Source: CAWJMN01 sp963844055
Lineage (GTDB): Bacteria; Planctomycetota; Planctomycetia; Pirellulales; Pirellulaceae
Assembly: GCA_963844055.1 (NCBI GenBank)
Contig: CAWJMN010000002.1
Coordinates: 186,001-250,000 of the forward strand
Direction of reading: 5' to 3'
DNA: 64,000 bases
In this document: one piece after another, positions 26,909-36,525 of the stretch
How the letters are laid out: each line of letters begins with the position of its first letter
Position numbering within the stretch: the first letter of the stretch is position 1
Notes under the pieces: generated by a model
The model's database searches: none
What the model was told of the DNA's origin: nothing
The model's input: only the letters and a program-made list of their open reading frames with translations
Program-made: the position numbers and the translations under genes

Positions 26909-29881
26909 ATGGCTAGTGTTCCTGTTACGACAGTCCCTGCAAAGCAAAAGTACGTCCGCGCCGTTGGCCCTCGCCTGCGCATATTGCTTTACGCGATCTT
27001 TGCGCTATTTGCGATTCTTGGTGCCAATTCGCTCTACCTAGTAAGCATTACTGCGCTTGAATATGCCACGAAGCAGATCTACCAGGACTACTTCTATCAG
27101 TGCATGTTCTTGCTGCACTTGATCCTGGGGCTGTTATTGATCGTGCCGGTGGTGGTGTTTGGCATCATCCACATGGTCACTTCCTGGAACCGCAAAAACG
27201 TACGGGCCGTGAGGATCGGCTATGGGCTGTTCGCCGTCAGCATCGCGGTCTTGGTTTCCGGCGTTTTGCTAATGCGCGTCGAAGGACTGGCGGAACTGAA
27301 GAACGCTTTCGCACGGAATACGGTTTACTGGTTGCACATCGCCAGTCCACTTGCTGCGATCTGGCTGTACTGGCTACATCGTCTTGCCGGTCCCAAGATC
27401 AAATGGCGGCTCGGATTGACCTATTTGGCGGCAATTGCCGGAACCGTTGCCGTACTTTTGGTGTTTAAGGCCCAAGATCCACGTGGCTATAACCGCCGCG
27501 AGAGCCAAGAGGGAACCAAGTATTTTGAGCCTTCGCTGGCTCGAACCAATGATGGCAAGTTCGTCAGCCAAGAGACCTTGATGATGGATAGCTACTGCCT
27601 TAAGTGTCATGCCGATGCTTACAAAGGTTGGTTCCATAGCGCCCATCATTTCAGCTCGTTCAACAACCCCGCCTATTTGGCTAGTGTTCGCGAAACACGC
27701 AAGGTCTCACTGGAACGAGACGGTGATGTGAAGGCGGCGCGGTGGTGCGCCGGCTGCCATGATCCGGTCCCTTTCTTTAGCGGCAAATTTGACGACAAGA
27801 AGTACGATGATGTCCACGACCCGACCTCTCAGGCGGGGATCACCTGTACGACATGCCACTCCATCACGCACGTCAACAGCACTAAGGGCAACGCAGATTA
27901 CACGATTGAAGAACCGATCCACTATCCGTTCGCTAAGAGCAGCAACCCCATCCTGCAGTACATCAACAACCAATTGGTTAAGGCCAAGCCTTCCTTCCAC
28001 AAACAGACCTTCCTCAAGCCCGCCGTTCATTTAAATGCGGAATTTTGTTCTACCTGTCACAAGGTTCATCTCCCTTATGCACTGAACCATTACAAAGAGT
28101 TCTTGCGTGGGCAAAACCACTACGACACTTACCTGCTGAGCGGTGCATCGGGACATGGCGCCCAGAGCTTTTACTATCCCCCGAAGGCGCAAGCCAAATG
28201 TGCCGGATGCCACATGCCACTTGCCGAATCGAAGGATTTTGGCGCGAAGATTTTTGATGACACCGGCAAGGCCAAGATTCACGACCACTTCTTTCCTGGT
28301 GCCAACACGGCGCTGCCGCACTACAAAAACATGCCGCTGGACAGTGACCACCAAGAGGCCTGGGAACAACTTCCAGCAGGCTTCCGCCCAGACTACGACG
28401 CGGCCATCACCCAGACCAAGAACTTCTTAAAGGATGTGGTGCGAGTTGACATTTTTGGCATTCGCGAAGAAGGGACCATCAGCGGCAAGCTCGCGGCGCC
28501 CCTTCGACCTGAAGTGCCGACGCTCAAGCCGGGAAGCAAATACCTGCTGGAAACGGTGATCCGAACGCTAAAACTAGGCCATCCGCTCACTCAAGGGACC
28601 GTAGATTCCAACGAGATCTGGATGGATATCACCGTAAAAAGTGGCGACAAAATCCTCGGCCGAAACGGTGGAATCGACGCCAAGGGAGAAGTCGATCGCT
28701 ATTCGCACTTCCTGAATGTGTTCATGCTGGATCGACATGGCAATCGCATCAACCGTCGGAATCCTCAGGACATTTTCGTTCCGCTATACAACCACCAGGT
28801 CCCCCCTGGGGCGGGTCAGGTAGTTCACTACCTGCTGGATTTGCCCAATGACCTTTCTGCGCCGGTTACGGTTGAGGTCAAGCTGCAATATCGCAAGTTT
28901 GACCAAGAGTATACGGACTACTTCACGAAGGAAGCTCGGGAAGGTGATCGCCCCATTCGAGGCTTCACTCCGGGCAAGCCTTTCGTCAACGAGATTCCAA
29001 TCACGACCCTGGCAAGCGACACATTGACGTTCTCGGTGGAAGGAGTGGCTGCCGAAGTAACCAACCCTCCTTCATCCATCAAGGAAACTTGGCAGCGCTA
29101 TAACGACTACGGCATTGGCCTACTGTTAGAAGGCAAGAAGGGAGAGCTGCGACAAGCCGAAGCCGCCTTCCAGCAGGTAGAAAAGATGGGACGGTACGAC
29201 GGCCCGCTTAATCTTGCGCGTATTTATGAGCTGGAGGGTCGTCTGGATGAAGCGGTCGACGCCATTCGCCGAGCGGCTGCCGTTGAAGATGCTACCAAGC
29301 CGACATGGACGATGACCTGGCTAACGGGCAACGTCAACCGACAACAAGGGAAACTGGAAGAGGCCATCGCCAACTACACCAGCGTGCTAGAAGACAAAAC
29401 CGAGTTGATGATTCAGCGTGGCTTTGACTTTAGTCTCGACTATCGTGTCATCAACGACTTGGGAAGTACGCTATTCGAACGGGCGAAGCAATTGCGCAGC
29501 CCCAGCCAAAAGGAAGAGCGGGAAAAGCACCTGAGGATGGCAGCGGAACGGTTTGAAAAGACGCTCACGCTGGATAGTGAAGATGTCGTGGCCCATTACA
29601 ACCTGTCGCTCATTTACGCCCTGCTAAGTGACAAAGAGAAGGCAGAAGAACATCAGCGGCTGCATGCTCGATACAAGCTGGACGACAATGCCCGCGATGC
29701 GGCCGTCGCTGCAGCCCGGGCCAAGTACCCTGCTGCCAACTTTGCCACCGAAGCCGTAATTATTTATCCACTTACCCGCGAAGGAGCCCCTGAATTGCCG
29801 GCTCCTAACGCAACTGCATCGCCACCAGAAAAAGACACCACCGAACAAGGGGAAGCACCTAACGTTTCCTCGGTAGAATAA
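26909..29881 (+). CDS. Membrane-anchored pentahaem cytochrome c with TPR tail
   Basis: 990 residues. The N-terminal 190 residues hold about five transmembrane segments (e.g. LRILLYAIFALFAILGANSL, FLLHLILGLLLIVPVVVFGI) resembling a cytochrome-b-like membrane module. Five CxxCH haem-c sites follow: CLKCH (about 229), CAGCH (279), CTTCH (312), CSTCH (379) and CAGCH (430), in a cytochrome c554-like arrangement. The C-terminal 300 residues are TPR-like (AEAAFQQVEKMGRYDGPLNL, GRLDEAVDAIRRAAAVE). It probably moves electrons between quinones and a periplasmic partner, with the TPR docking another protein. It is followed 178 bp downstream by the CRTAC1-type gene, which suggests one system. Confidence 0.85.
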   Translation: MASVPVTTVPAKQKYVRAVGPRLRILLYAIFALFAILGANSLYLVSITALEYATKQIYQDYFYQCMFLLHLILGLLLIVPVVVFGIIHMVTSWNRKNVRAVRIGYGLFAVSIAVLVSGVLLMRVEGLAELKNAFARNTVYWLHIASPLAAIWLYWLHRLAGPKIKWRLGLTYLAAIAGTVAVLLVFKAQDPRGYNRRESQEGTKYFEPSLARTNDGKFVSQETLMMDSYCLKCHADAYKGWFHSAHHFSSFNNPAYLASVRETRKVSLERDGDVKAARWCAGCHDPVPFFSGKFDDKKYDDVHDPTSQAGITCTTCHSITHVNSTKGNADYTIEEPIHYPFAKSSNPILQYINNQLVKAKPSFHKQTFLKPAVHLNAEFCSTCHKVHLPYALNHYKEFLRGQNHYDTYLLSGASGHGAQSFYYPPKAQAKCAGCHMPLAESKDFGAKIFDDTGKAKIHDHFFPGANTALPHYKNMPLDSDHQEAWEQLPAGFRPDYDAAITQTKNFLKDVVRVDIFGIREEGTISGKLAAPLRPEVPTLKPGSKYLLETVIRTLKLGHPLTQGTVDSNEIWMDITVKSGDKILGRNGGIDAKGEVDRYSHFLNVFMLDRHGNRINRRNPQDIFVPLYNHQVPPGAGQVVHYLLDLPNDLSAPVTVEVKLQYRKFDQEYTDYFTKEAREGDRPIRGFTPGKPFVNEIPITTLASDTLTFSVEGVAAEVTNPPSSIKETWQRYNDYGIGLLLEGKKGELRQAEAAFQQVEKMGRYDGPLNLARIYELEGRLDEAVDAIRRAAAVEDATKPTWTMTWLTGNVNRQQGKLEEAIANYTSVLEDKTELMIQRGFDFSLDYRVINDLGSTLFERAKQLRSPSQKEEREKHLRMAAERFEKTLTLDSEDVVAHYNLSLIYALLSDKEKAEEHQRLHARYKLDDNARDAAVAAARAKYPAANFATEAVIIYPLTREGAPELPAPNATASPPEKDTTEQGEAPNVSSVE

Positions 29882-30059
29882 GCAAACTTCTAGGGTTTTC
29901 TCCGCCAGAATTTAGAGGACGCAGCGTGAGATTCTTGCTAATCTAACAGTTTTGTTATCCAGACCTCCGACAATTTGCCGTGGTTCACATGGCGACCGTG
30001 CTGGCTTTGTAAGTTCGCCTTTTCATCCTGAATACCTCTCGCCCATTGAATGACCTGAC

Positions 30060-31934
30060 GTGACTCCTCCCAAAAAACCAACCAAGCCAAAGCTGAAGGT
30101 AGCCGACGAATCCCCTGAGGAATTCGTGGCAGCAGATGATGCGATTATCGGCCGGGCGCTGCGTGGGTCTTTGATTGGTCTCGTCTTGTTGGTTTTGGGA
30201 TTTGGTGTGGGGCTTTGGATTAACAACCTCCCTGCCCCTAAGCCACAGCCCAAGGTCAGCGAGTATGTTGCTCCTGCCAAGCGACAAACGGAAAAGGTCG
30301 AACTTCCCCAGGTTGCATTTACTGACATCACCCAAGAAGCAGGAATCCAATTTCAGCACATCACCGGCAATTACGGTGAGAAGCTTCTGCCTGAAACGAT
30401 GGGGGGTGGCTGCGCCGTCCTCGATTACGATCACGATGGCGACGCGGACCTGTTTCTGGTCAATGGGAACTACTGGCCCTGGAAGGTACCTGATGGCGCA
30501 GAGAAGCCGCACTCCGCCTTGTTTCAAAATGATGGCAAGGGAGCCTTCAAAGATGTGACGGTGGAAGTGGGCCTGGATATAACTTGCTATGGAATGGGCG
30601 TTACTTGCGGCGATTACGATGGTGATGGCTGGACCGATCTCTTTGTTACGGCCGTCGGCAAGAATCAGCTTTGGAAAAACACGAACGGGAAGTTCGAAAA
30701 CGTGACGGAAGCCGCCGGCGTGGCAGGCAAAGACTCTCAGTGGAGCACGAGCAGCACGTTTTTTGACTTCAACCGAGATGGCCATCTCGATCTTTTTGTC
30801 TGCAACTACATTCACTGGTCGCAAGAGATTGACCTTGGTCTGGGGAGCACGCTCGATGGCAAGACAAGAGCCTATGGGCCTCCTACCAGTTTTGAGGGTG
30901 ATTTTTGCTATCTCTATCGCAACGAGGGGAATGGCCGTTTTGTCGATGTTTCCGATCCGATGGGGATTCAAGTCAAGAATTCCAACACCAAGGTTCCCGT
31001 TGGCAAGTCACTGGGTGTCGTAGCAACCGACCTTGATGCAGACGGCTATTTGGACCTGGTCGTGGCCAACGACACGGTTCAAAACTTTGTGTTTCACAAT
31101 CGCAAGGGAGAGCGGTTTGAAGAAATTGGTGCAACCTCTGGTATCGCTTTCGACCGAAGCGGTTCTGCTCGTGGCGCGATGGGAATCGATGCTGCCCACT
31201 TTCGCAATAGTGATGCGCTCGGGCTGATCATTGGCAACTTTGCTGACGAAGAGATGTCGCTGTATGTCTCGCAGCAAGAGCCACTGCTCTTTACCGACGA
31301 GGCAGTGGCGACAGGTCTTGGTCCGCAATCGCGACTGGAACTCAAGTTTGGCGTACTCTTCCTCGATTTCGACCTTGATGGCAGGCTGGATATTCTGTCG
31401 GCCAATGGGCACCTCGAAGAAGACATCTCCAAAATCAAGACGGAGCAGCGCTATCGCCAAGCCCCACAGCTCTATTGGAACGCTGGACCCGAGCAAGCGA
31501 CCGAGTTTGTGAAAGTCCCGGCCGACAAGTGTGGTCCTGACTTTGCCAAGCCGATGGTAGGACGGGGCTGCGTCTATGCAGACTTCGATGGGGATGGAGA
31601 CCTGGATGTGTTGCTAACCGACTGTGGTGGCACGCCCCGCCTACTTCGCAATGACCAAGCCCTGAAGCACCATTGGCTGCGTGTGCGTTTGGTTGGCAAG
31701 TCGCCCAATGCAGAAGCGATTGGGGCTACCGTGAAGATTCGCCAAGGGGAAACTTGGCAAGAACGCACCATCCTGGCTGGCAGGGGCTACCTGTCGCAGT
31801 CGGAACTTGTGGCGACGTTTGGACTGGGAAATTCTGCCGTGGTGGATGAACTTCAGGTCATCTGGCCCAATGGTGAAAAGCAAACAGTCGTGACTCCCGA
31901 AGTAGATAAGCTGCTGACACTTACGCAGCCCTAA
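30060..31934 (+). CDS. CRTAC1-type FG-GAP/VCBS repeat protein with ASPIC/UnbV domain
   Basis: 624 residues. A cytoplasmic head and one membrane anchor (LIGLVLLVLGFGVGLWINNL) lead to a beta-propeller of FG-GAP/VCBS units with Ca-binding DxDxDG loops: VLDYDHDGDADLFLVNG, CGDYDGDGWTDLFV, FDFNRDGHLDLFVCNYI, LDADGYLDLVVANDT, LDFDLDGRLDILSANG and YADFDGDGDLDVLLTDCG. The C-terminus (AIGATVKIRQGE, GYLSQSELVATFGLG, VDELQVIWPNGEKQTVV) is the ASPIC/UnbV domain. Such proteins are exported, Ca-dependent binding proteins; their ligand is unknown. GTG start at 30060. It closely follows the multihaem cytochrome gene. Confidence 0.88.
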   Translation: MTPPKKPTKPKLKVADESPEEFVAADDAIIGRALRGSLIGLVLLVLGFGVGLWINNLPAPKPQPKVSEYVAPAKRQTEKVELPQVAFTDITQEAGIQFQHITGNYGEKLLPETMGGGCAVLDYDHDGDADLFLVNGNYWPWKVPDGAEKPHSALFQNDGKGAFKDVTVEVGLDITCYGMGVTCGDYDGDGWTDLFVTAVGKNQLWKNTNGKFENVTEAAGVAGKDSQWSTSSTFFDFNRDGHLDLFVCNYIHWSQEIDLGLGSTLDGKTRAYGPPTSFEGDFCYLYRNEGNGRFVDVSDPMGIQVKNSNTKVPVGKSLGVVATDLDADGYLDLVVANDTVQNFVFHNRKGERFEEIGATSGIAFDRSGSARGAMGIDAAHFRNSDALGLIIGNFADEEMSLYVSQQEPLLFTDEAVATGLGPQSRLELKFGVLFLDFDLDGRLDILSANGHLEEDISKIKTEQRYRQAPQLYWNAGPEQATEFVKVPADKCGPDFAKPMVGRGCVYADFDGDGDLDVLLTDCGGTPRLLRNDQALKHHWLRVRLVGKSPNAEAIGATVKIRQGETWQERTILAGRGYLSQSELVATFGLGNSAVVDELQVIWPNGEKQTVVTPEVDKLLTLTQP

Positions 31935-32091
31935 AGGTTGCTGGAACGGCCATTTCCACGTCAGGTTTACAACAGCCTTGCATTGCAGCGGCACCCTGCC
32001 GCATGGGCCCCCTTCTTGGTACGCTATAGAGGTGTTTTTCGGCCCTTGTCGCGGGCCAATGCATGGGCCCCTTTCTATTGAGAGACCTACC

Positions 32092-33024
32092 GTGAGCCAA
32101 CCGGTTTCGCTTCCTTTGCTGAACCCCAATCTTCCAACCCATGGGGAAGAATCATTGGCGACAACGCGTTTGCCACGCTGGCTCAAAAGGGACCTGCCTA
32201 AAGGAAACTTTGGGAACTTTACCGAAGGCCTGCTGGAAGAGCTGCATCTGGAAACGGTTTGTGACAACGCGAAGTGCCCCAACCGGATGGAGTGCTATTC
32301 GCAAAAGACTGCCACGTTCATGATCTTGGGGAATGTCTGCACTCGGCCGTGCGGATTTTGCGCCGTCTCTCGTGGCAAACCCCTTCCTCCCCCGGCCGAC
32401 GAGCCGGAGCGACTGGCAGAAGCAGCCCGTCGTCTAGGCCTCAAGCATGTTGTCATCACGTCGGTCACGCGTGACGATTTGCCCGACGGTGGTGGAGAGC
32501 ACTACTATCGATGCATTCAATCGGTGCGTGCCGCAACGGGCGCCACAATTGAAGTTCTCACGCCGGACTTCATCTTGAACAAGACAGCGCTTGATCGTGT
32601 AATCCAGGCGAAGCCCGAAGTCTTCAATCACAACACTGAAACCGTGCCGCGACTGTATCGCAAAGTGCGGGGTCCCAAGAGCGACTATCGCTGGACGCTG
32701 GGACTTTTGGCCCGTGTAAAAGAGATCGATGCCTCGGTGAAAACCAAAAGCGGCCTGATGCTAGGCCTTGGTGAAACCCAGGAAGAAGTTTTGGAAGTGC
32801 TGGCCGATTTGTTGGAAGTTGGCTGTGACTTCCTCACCCTGGGGCAGTACCTCATGCCAAGCAGCACTTCGGCAGATAACTACCTACCGGTTGTTCGCTA
32901 CATTCCGCCTGAGGAATTTGCGTTCCTGGGCGAGAAGGCCAAGGCAATGGGTTTCAAGCAGGTGGCCAGCGGCCCGTTCGTCCGATCGAGCTACCACGCG
33001 CGCGAAATGGCTGAGCTGTACTAA
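32092..33024 (+). CDS. lipA: Lipoyl synthase
   Basis: About 310 residues from GTG 32092, the family length. This radical SAM enzyme inserts two sulphurs into octanoyl groups on lipoyl domains of pyruvate and related dehydrogenases. The auxiliary cluster site CDNAKCPNRMEC and the radical SAM CxxxCxxC (NVCTRPCGFCAVSRG) are both present. VVITSVTRDDLPDGGGEHYY, EVLTPDF, VFNHNTETVPRLYRKVRG, KSGLMLGLGETQEEV and LTLGQYLMPS are further LipA signatures. The C-terminal RSSYHAREM supplies the Ser ligand of the auxiliary cluster. An open frame continues upstream to 31978, but the GTG with GAGAG before it gives the normal N-terminus. No lipB is adjacent. Confidence 0.94.
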   Translation: MSQPVSLPLLNPNLPTHGEESLATTRLPRWLKRDLPKGNFGNFTEGLLEELHLETVCDNAKCPNRMECYSQKTATFMILGNVCTRPCGFCAVSRGKPLPPPADEPERLAEAARRLGLKHVVITSVTRDDLPDGGGEHYYRCIQSVRAATGATIEVLTPDFILNKTALDRVIQAKPEVFNHNTETVPRLYRKVRGPKSDYRWTLGLLARVKEIDASVKTKSGLMLGLGETQEEVLEVLADLLEVGCDFLTLGQYLMPSSTSADNYLPVVRYIPPEEFAFLGEKAKAMGFKQVASGPFVRSSYHAREMAELY

Positions 33025-33188
33025 GCTTTGACGCCGCTTGTTGGTGTTCGAATTCCTCGCTAAGCAACGTGCAGTGCGCGTAGCATCGCGCTTTCACGCG
33101 CGGTACCATACGAAACTACCAAGGTGAAGCTACATGGCTTGATCTTGGTCTGTTCCCCTCTGCCCCGCCCTCTCCTAGGACTCCCACC

Positions 33189-34070
33189 ATGTTGAAGCAT
33201 TGCTGCATGCTATTTTTGGGAACGATGTTCCTGCTAATCAACGCTCCGGCCAACGCGGCCCCCAAAGTTCCTGACTCCGTGATTTGGGAAGAAGGGATCG
33301 AGTATTCCAACCCCGAAAATACGCACCTGCAACTCAATTTAGCTCGCCCTAAATCTGGCGATGGCCCCTTCCCCACGGTGCTTTGTATCCATGGTGGTGG
33401 CTTTCGCGCTGGAAAGCGGGATTCCTACGACGCCCTTTGCGTAAGCCTTGCCGAGCGCGGCTATGTAGCGGCAACCATCACCTATCGATTGGCACCCCAG
33501 CACAAGTTTCCTGCGGCCGTGCACGACACGAAGGCCGCCGTTCGCTGGTTGCGAGCCAATGCAAAAACTTACAAGATCAACCCTGATAAGATTGGCGTGA
33601 CTGGCGGCTCTGCGGGGGGACATTTGGCTCAGTTCTTGGGTGTCACTTCCAATGTGCCACAATTCGAAGGAACGGGCGGCAACGCCGATCAGCCAAGCCA
33701 CGTTAATTGTGTCGTCAACGTTTATGGCCCCAGCGACTTTACAAAGTCATACGGCAAAAGCGTGGACGCCCACGAAGTTCTTCCACTTTGGTTTGGAGGC
33801 AACTTAGAGACGGCCTTAGCACTTCACATCCAAGGAAGCCCGCTGTACTGGGTCACGCCCAATGCCGCCCCGACCTTGTGCATCCATGGCACCGAAGACA
33901 AGTATGTTGCGCACGAGCAAGCAGTCTGGCTGGTAGACAAGCTTAAAGCAGCCACTGTTGAAGCAGAACTGCTAACGCTTCCTGGAGCCGGCCATGGCTT
34001 CAAAGGGGCCGATGCGGAAAAGGCCAATGAAGCGCTATTCGCATATTTTGACAAGCACCTGAAAAAGTAA
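33189..34070 (+). CDS. Secreted alpha/beta-hydrolase (BD-FAE/HSL-type esterase)
   Basis: 293 residues with a signal peptide (MLFLGTMFLLINAPANAAPK). The fold shows the oxyanion-hole motif CIHGGGFRAGKRDSYD, TYRLAPQHKFPAAVHDTKAA, the nucleophile elbow in VTGGSAGGHLAQFLG, the Asp in IHGTEDKYVAHEQAV and the His in PGAGHGFKGADAEKA. These residues are all intact, so it should be an active carboxylesterase, for example on acetylated sugars or lipids. Many planctomycete relatives are annotated as acetyl-xylan esterases, but the substrate here is not shown. A terminator follows at 34111, so the gene is monocistronic or last in its unit. Confidence 0.88.
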   Translation: MLKHCCMLFLGTMFLLINAPANAAPKVPDSVIWEEGIEYSNPENTHLQLNLARPKSGDGPFPTVLCIHGGGFRAGKRDSYDALCVSLAERGYVAATITYRLAPQHKFPAAVHDTKAAVRWLRANAKTYKINPDKIGVTGGSAGGHLAQFLGVTSNVPQFEGTGGNADQPSHVNCVVNVYGPSDFTKSYGKSVDAHEVLPLWFGGNLETALALHIQGSPLYWVTPNAAPTLCIHGTEDKYVAHEQAVWLVDKLKAATVEAELLTLPGAGHGFKGADAEKANEALFAYFDKHLKK

Positions 34071-34110
34071 GTCTGCATTCTGCTCCAAAAAGAGTAACGC
34101 TACTTCGTGC

Positions 34111-34148
34111 AAGCACCGGCATCCCCTGGGAACCGGTGCTTTGTTCGT
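34111..34148 (+). terminator. Terminator after the esterase gene
   Basis: AAGCACCGG (34111-34119) and CCGGTGCTT (34133-34141) form a 9-bp stem with a short T-rich tail (TTGTTCGTT). It lies 40 bp after the stop codon. Confidence 0.7.
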
Positions 34149-34282
34149 TAATAACTTCCTCACCTCGCCCGATTAACATTTCTTAGAAAATCCCGATTGC
34201 TAGCAGAGGACAATTTCGCCTGATCGTAGGGAGTTTTCTTGCAAACGCAGCCTAGCCCGGACGATGAAATAAGAAAGACAAA

Positions 34283-34325
34283 CGTCGGCCTCTCCCTACC
34301 CATGAAACCTCCTGGTTTCCCGACG
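34283..34325 (+). promoter_or_regulatory. Nested hairpin in the desaturase leader
   Basis: An inner stem GAAACC/GGTTTC (34304-34309 and 34314-34319) is enclosed by CGTCGG/CCGACG (34283-34288 and 34320-34325). It ends about 85 bases before the desaturase start. It could be an mRNA leader structure; the role is inferred. Confidence 0.35.
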
Positions 34326-34410
34326 ACCGTTTGTTGTTGAGACGGACAAGAGCCCACGCGGACTCTCCGTTCCTGCTTTATTTCGCAATTGTTTGGGAAG
34401 GTTTATGCAG

Positions 34411-35565
34411 ATGTCATCAGACACCTCATCCACCGGCAACGGGTCTTCGTTTTCATTACGTGAAGCTCGTTACATTGTGAAAGATCTCTTTGAACCTAAT
34501 GAAAAGATCTATTGGGCGGACTTCCTCCTCTCCATCAGCGGTGGTTACGCGACTGCATCGCTTGTTCGGTTGATTGGAGAATGGATGCCTGCCGCTGAGC
34601 AACGTCCATTAGCGATGACGTTGCAGGGAGTTTCGTTCTTGGCATCCTGCTTGCTAATGTTTCGATCGATCCTCTTCATTCATGAGATCGTACACCTTCC
34701 CGAAAAGAAGTTTCGTGCTTTTCGGTTTGTCTGGCACCTTCTGTGCGGCATTCCGTTTTTGACACCAACCTTTACCTACTATCCGCACCTCGACCACCAT
34801 CGTCGGCGGACTTATGGCACCCATGAAGACGGCGAGTATTTGGCACTCGCCCGTATGAGCCCTTGGGTTACCATCCTTTACCTATTCCAAGGCTTGATTG
34901 GACCGCCGCTGGGCTTCATTCGATTTGCCGTCCTTGCTCCGCTGGCCTGGATCAGCCCGAAGTTCCGTACGTTTTTGCATCGCCGATTCTCAACGCTAGT
35001 GATGGACCCTTCGTTCATTCGCCCGCTCCCTTCGAAGGAAGCCATGCGACTGATTGTGTTTCAAGAGGTTTGCTGTTTCCTCGTTTGCATGGCAATCCTG
35101 ATTGTTCCCCCGGTGTTTCTTGGCCGGTGGCCGATCCGCTTGCTTGTTCAAGGGTATGCCACCAGCTTGGTACTGATCACGCTTAACGCGATTCGTACCC
35201 TTGCAGCTCATCGCTGGTGGAATGAAGGGCACGAAGTTACCTTTGTAGAACAGATGCAAGACTCCGTCGTAATTGACAACGACTCGCTTGCTTCCGTTTT
35301 GATCAATCCCGTAGGCCTGCGGTACCATGCACTGCATCATCTATTCCCTTCGATGCCGTACCACAACTTGCGCACTGCCCACAAGCGGCTGATGGCGGAA
35401 CTGCCAGCCGACTCTCCCTATCGCGCTACGGTGGAAACCAGCGTGCTGGGAACGATTGGTCAGCTCCTGACACGCGCCGCAAACCGCCATCAGGAAGGCT
35501 CCAAACTGACAACGGCCTCTACTCCGGCTTTTGAGATGTCCGGCATGCAAAAGCGAGCTGCCTAG
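34411..35565 (+). CDS. Membrane fatty acid desaturase
   Basis: About 384 residues. The three His boxes of membrane di-iron desaturases are present: HEIVH (box 1), HLDHHRR (box 2) and HALHHLFP (box 3). Hydrophobic segments flank them (LQGVSFLASCLLMFRSILFI, LIVFQEVCCFLVCMAILIVP). It should introduce double bonds in acyl chains of membrane lipids using O2, and so affect fluidity. The regiospecificity is not predictable. GGGAAGG sits just upstream: start taken at ATG 34411 (MSSDTSST), with ATG 34405 as alternative. The gene stands alone, with a hairpin in its leader and no adjacent ferredoxin or reductase. Confidence 0.9.
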   Translation: MSSDTSSTGNGSSFSLREARYIVKDLFEPNEKIYWADFLLSISGGYATASLVRLIGEWMPAAEQRPLAMTLQGVSFLASCLLMFRSILFIHEIVHLPEKKFRAFRFVWHLLCGIPFLTPTFTYYPHLDHHRRRTYGTHEDGEYLALARMSPWVTILYLFQGLIGPPLGFIRFAVLAPLAWISPKFRTFLHRRFSTLVMDPSFIRPLPSKEAMRLIVFQEVCCFLVCMAILIVPPVFLGRWPIRLLVQGYATSLVLITLNAIRTLAAHRWWNEGHEVTFVEQMQDSVVIDNDSLASVLINPVGLRYHALHHLFPSMPYHNLRTAHKRLMAELPADSPYRATVETSVLGTIGQLLTRAANRHQEGSKLTTASTPAFEMSGMQKRAA

Positions 35566-35689
35566 CAGCCCCTTTTCGCTTGGCGACTTGTCCCTACAAG
35601 CGGCTGGCAACACAGGATTGTGCCGCTTGATTTACGACGCTGAACCCGCGACACTACACAGCCTGACCTCCACTTAAAGGATAAAGGCT

Positions 35690-36328
35690 ATGCGGATTTC
35701 GGCTTCCCTCTCCGGCGGCACTTTCTGGGTACTCGTCGTTTCTTTGGCTTGGCTACTAAGCGAGCCGAGCTGCACGACTGCGTTCGCTGCCGACGGCTTC
35801 AATTCGGTGGATGAAGCGTTGGCGGTATACGAAGCCACCAACGGCGCGAAAGAAGCCGAAGCCGGAAAAAAGCGTGTTCAAGCCGAACTGTGGCTAAGCA
35901 AGCAAGGGCCTGCGATCGCCCCGAAATTATCAAGCGTTTTGCTGGACGCCAAATCCCCCATCTCCATCCGAATGGCTTGCTGCCGTCTGCTAGGCAAACT
36001 AGGGGCACCGGCTCGGCCGGCACTTGAACAGACGATCGAAAAGGACTCCGGCCCGATTCGCCTTCGCGCCATCGAAACGCTGGGCCGATTAACGCCACCG
36101 GAAGAGGCCTCTGTAAAGCTCCTGCAAAAATTGATGTTTGATGCCGATATGGAGACCAAAAAGGCAGCCATCGCCGGAATTGCCAACCAAGGAAAAGCGG
36201 CCTCGGCAGCAGCCCCTGCCCTCCAAAAGATGCTAAACGATCCCAAAGAGGATGAAGCCGTCCGCACGTTGGCAAAAAAAGCCCTGAAGTCCGTCGATCC
36301 TCGCAAAGGGCTCATGGACGTTAAATAG
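35690..36328 (+). CDS. Exported HEAT-repeat protein
   Basis: 212 residues. A signal peptide (MRISASLSGGTFWVLVVSLA then a cleavage near AFAADGF) precedes helix-pair repeats of the HEAT type: APKLSSVLLDAKSPISIRMA, CRLLGKLGAPARPALEQTIE, RLRAIETLGRLTPPEEA, KKAAIAGIANQGKAASAAAP and ALQKMLNDPKEDEAVRTLA. HEAT arrays are protein-binding scaffolds. No catalytic motif is present. The gene sits between the desaturase and methyltransferase genes on the same strand with gaps of about 125 and 200 bp. Function unknown. Confidence 0.82.
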   Translation: MRISASLSGGTFWVLVVSLAWLLSEPSCTTAFAADGFNSVDEALAVYEATNGAKEAEAGKKRVQAELWLSKQGPAIAPKLSSVLLDAKSPISIRMACCRLLGKLGAPARPALEQTIEKDSGPIRLRAIETLGRLTPPEEASVKLLQKLMFDADMETKKAAIAGIANQGKAASAAAPALQKMLNDPKEDEAVRTLAKKALKSVDPRKGLMDVK

Positions 36329-36525
36329 TCCTTTCGCCCCTCCCCCCTGGAAACTGGGCCCCGCTTTCTGGGTCCGCCGACCTTTTCTACCCTATCCGCA
36401 GCAGCACTTGGGCCGGATAGAATGAGGCATCGTTTGACCAATCTGGCAACCGGGGAAAATTCCCGTTAGGCCAGCCATGCCGGCACGTTGTGGCCTGCGA
36501 TTCCCTACTTTGGAAGTTACCGTCG

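Larger units (their letters stand above)
34071..34410. other. 340-bp intergenic region with a terminator and a nested hairpin
   Basis: It holds the esterase terminator (34111-34148) and, closer to the desaturase gene, a nested hairpin at 34283-34325 (listed separately). No coding frame is supported. Confidence 0.5.

Noticed and set aside
29985..30971. 328-residue minus-strand open frame
   Set aside because: It is antisense to the CRTAC1-type gene, whose Ca-binding repeats prove the sense strand is coding.
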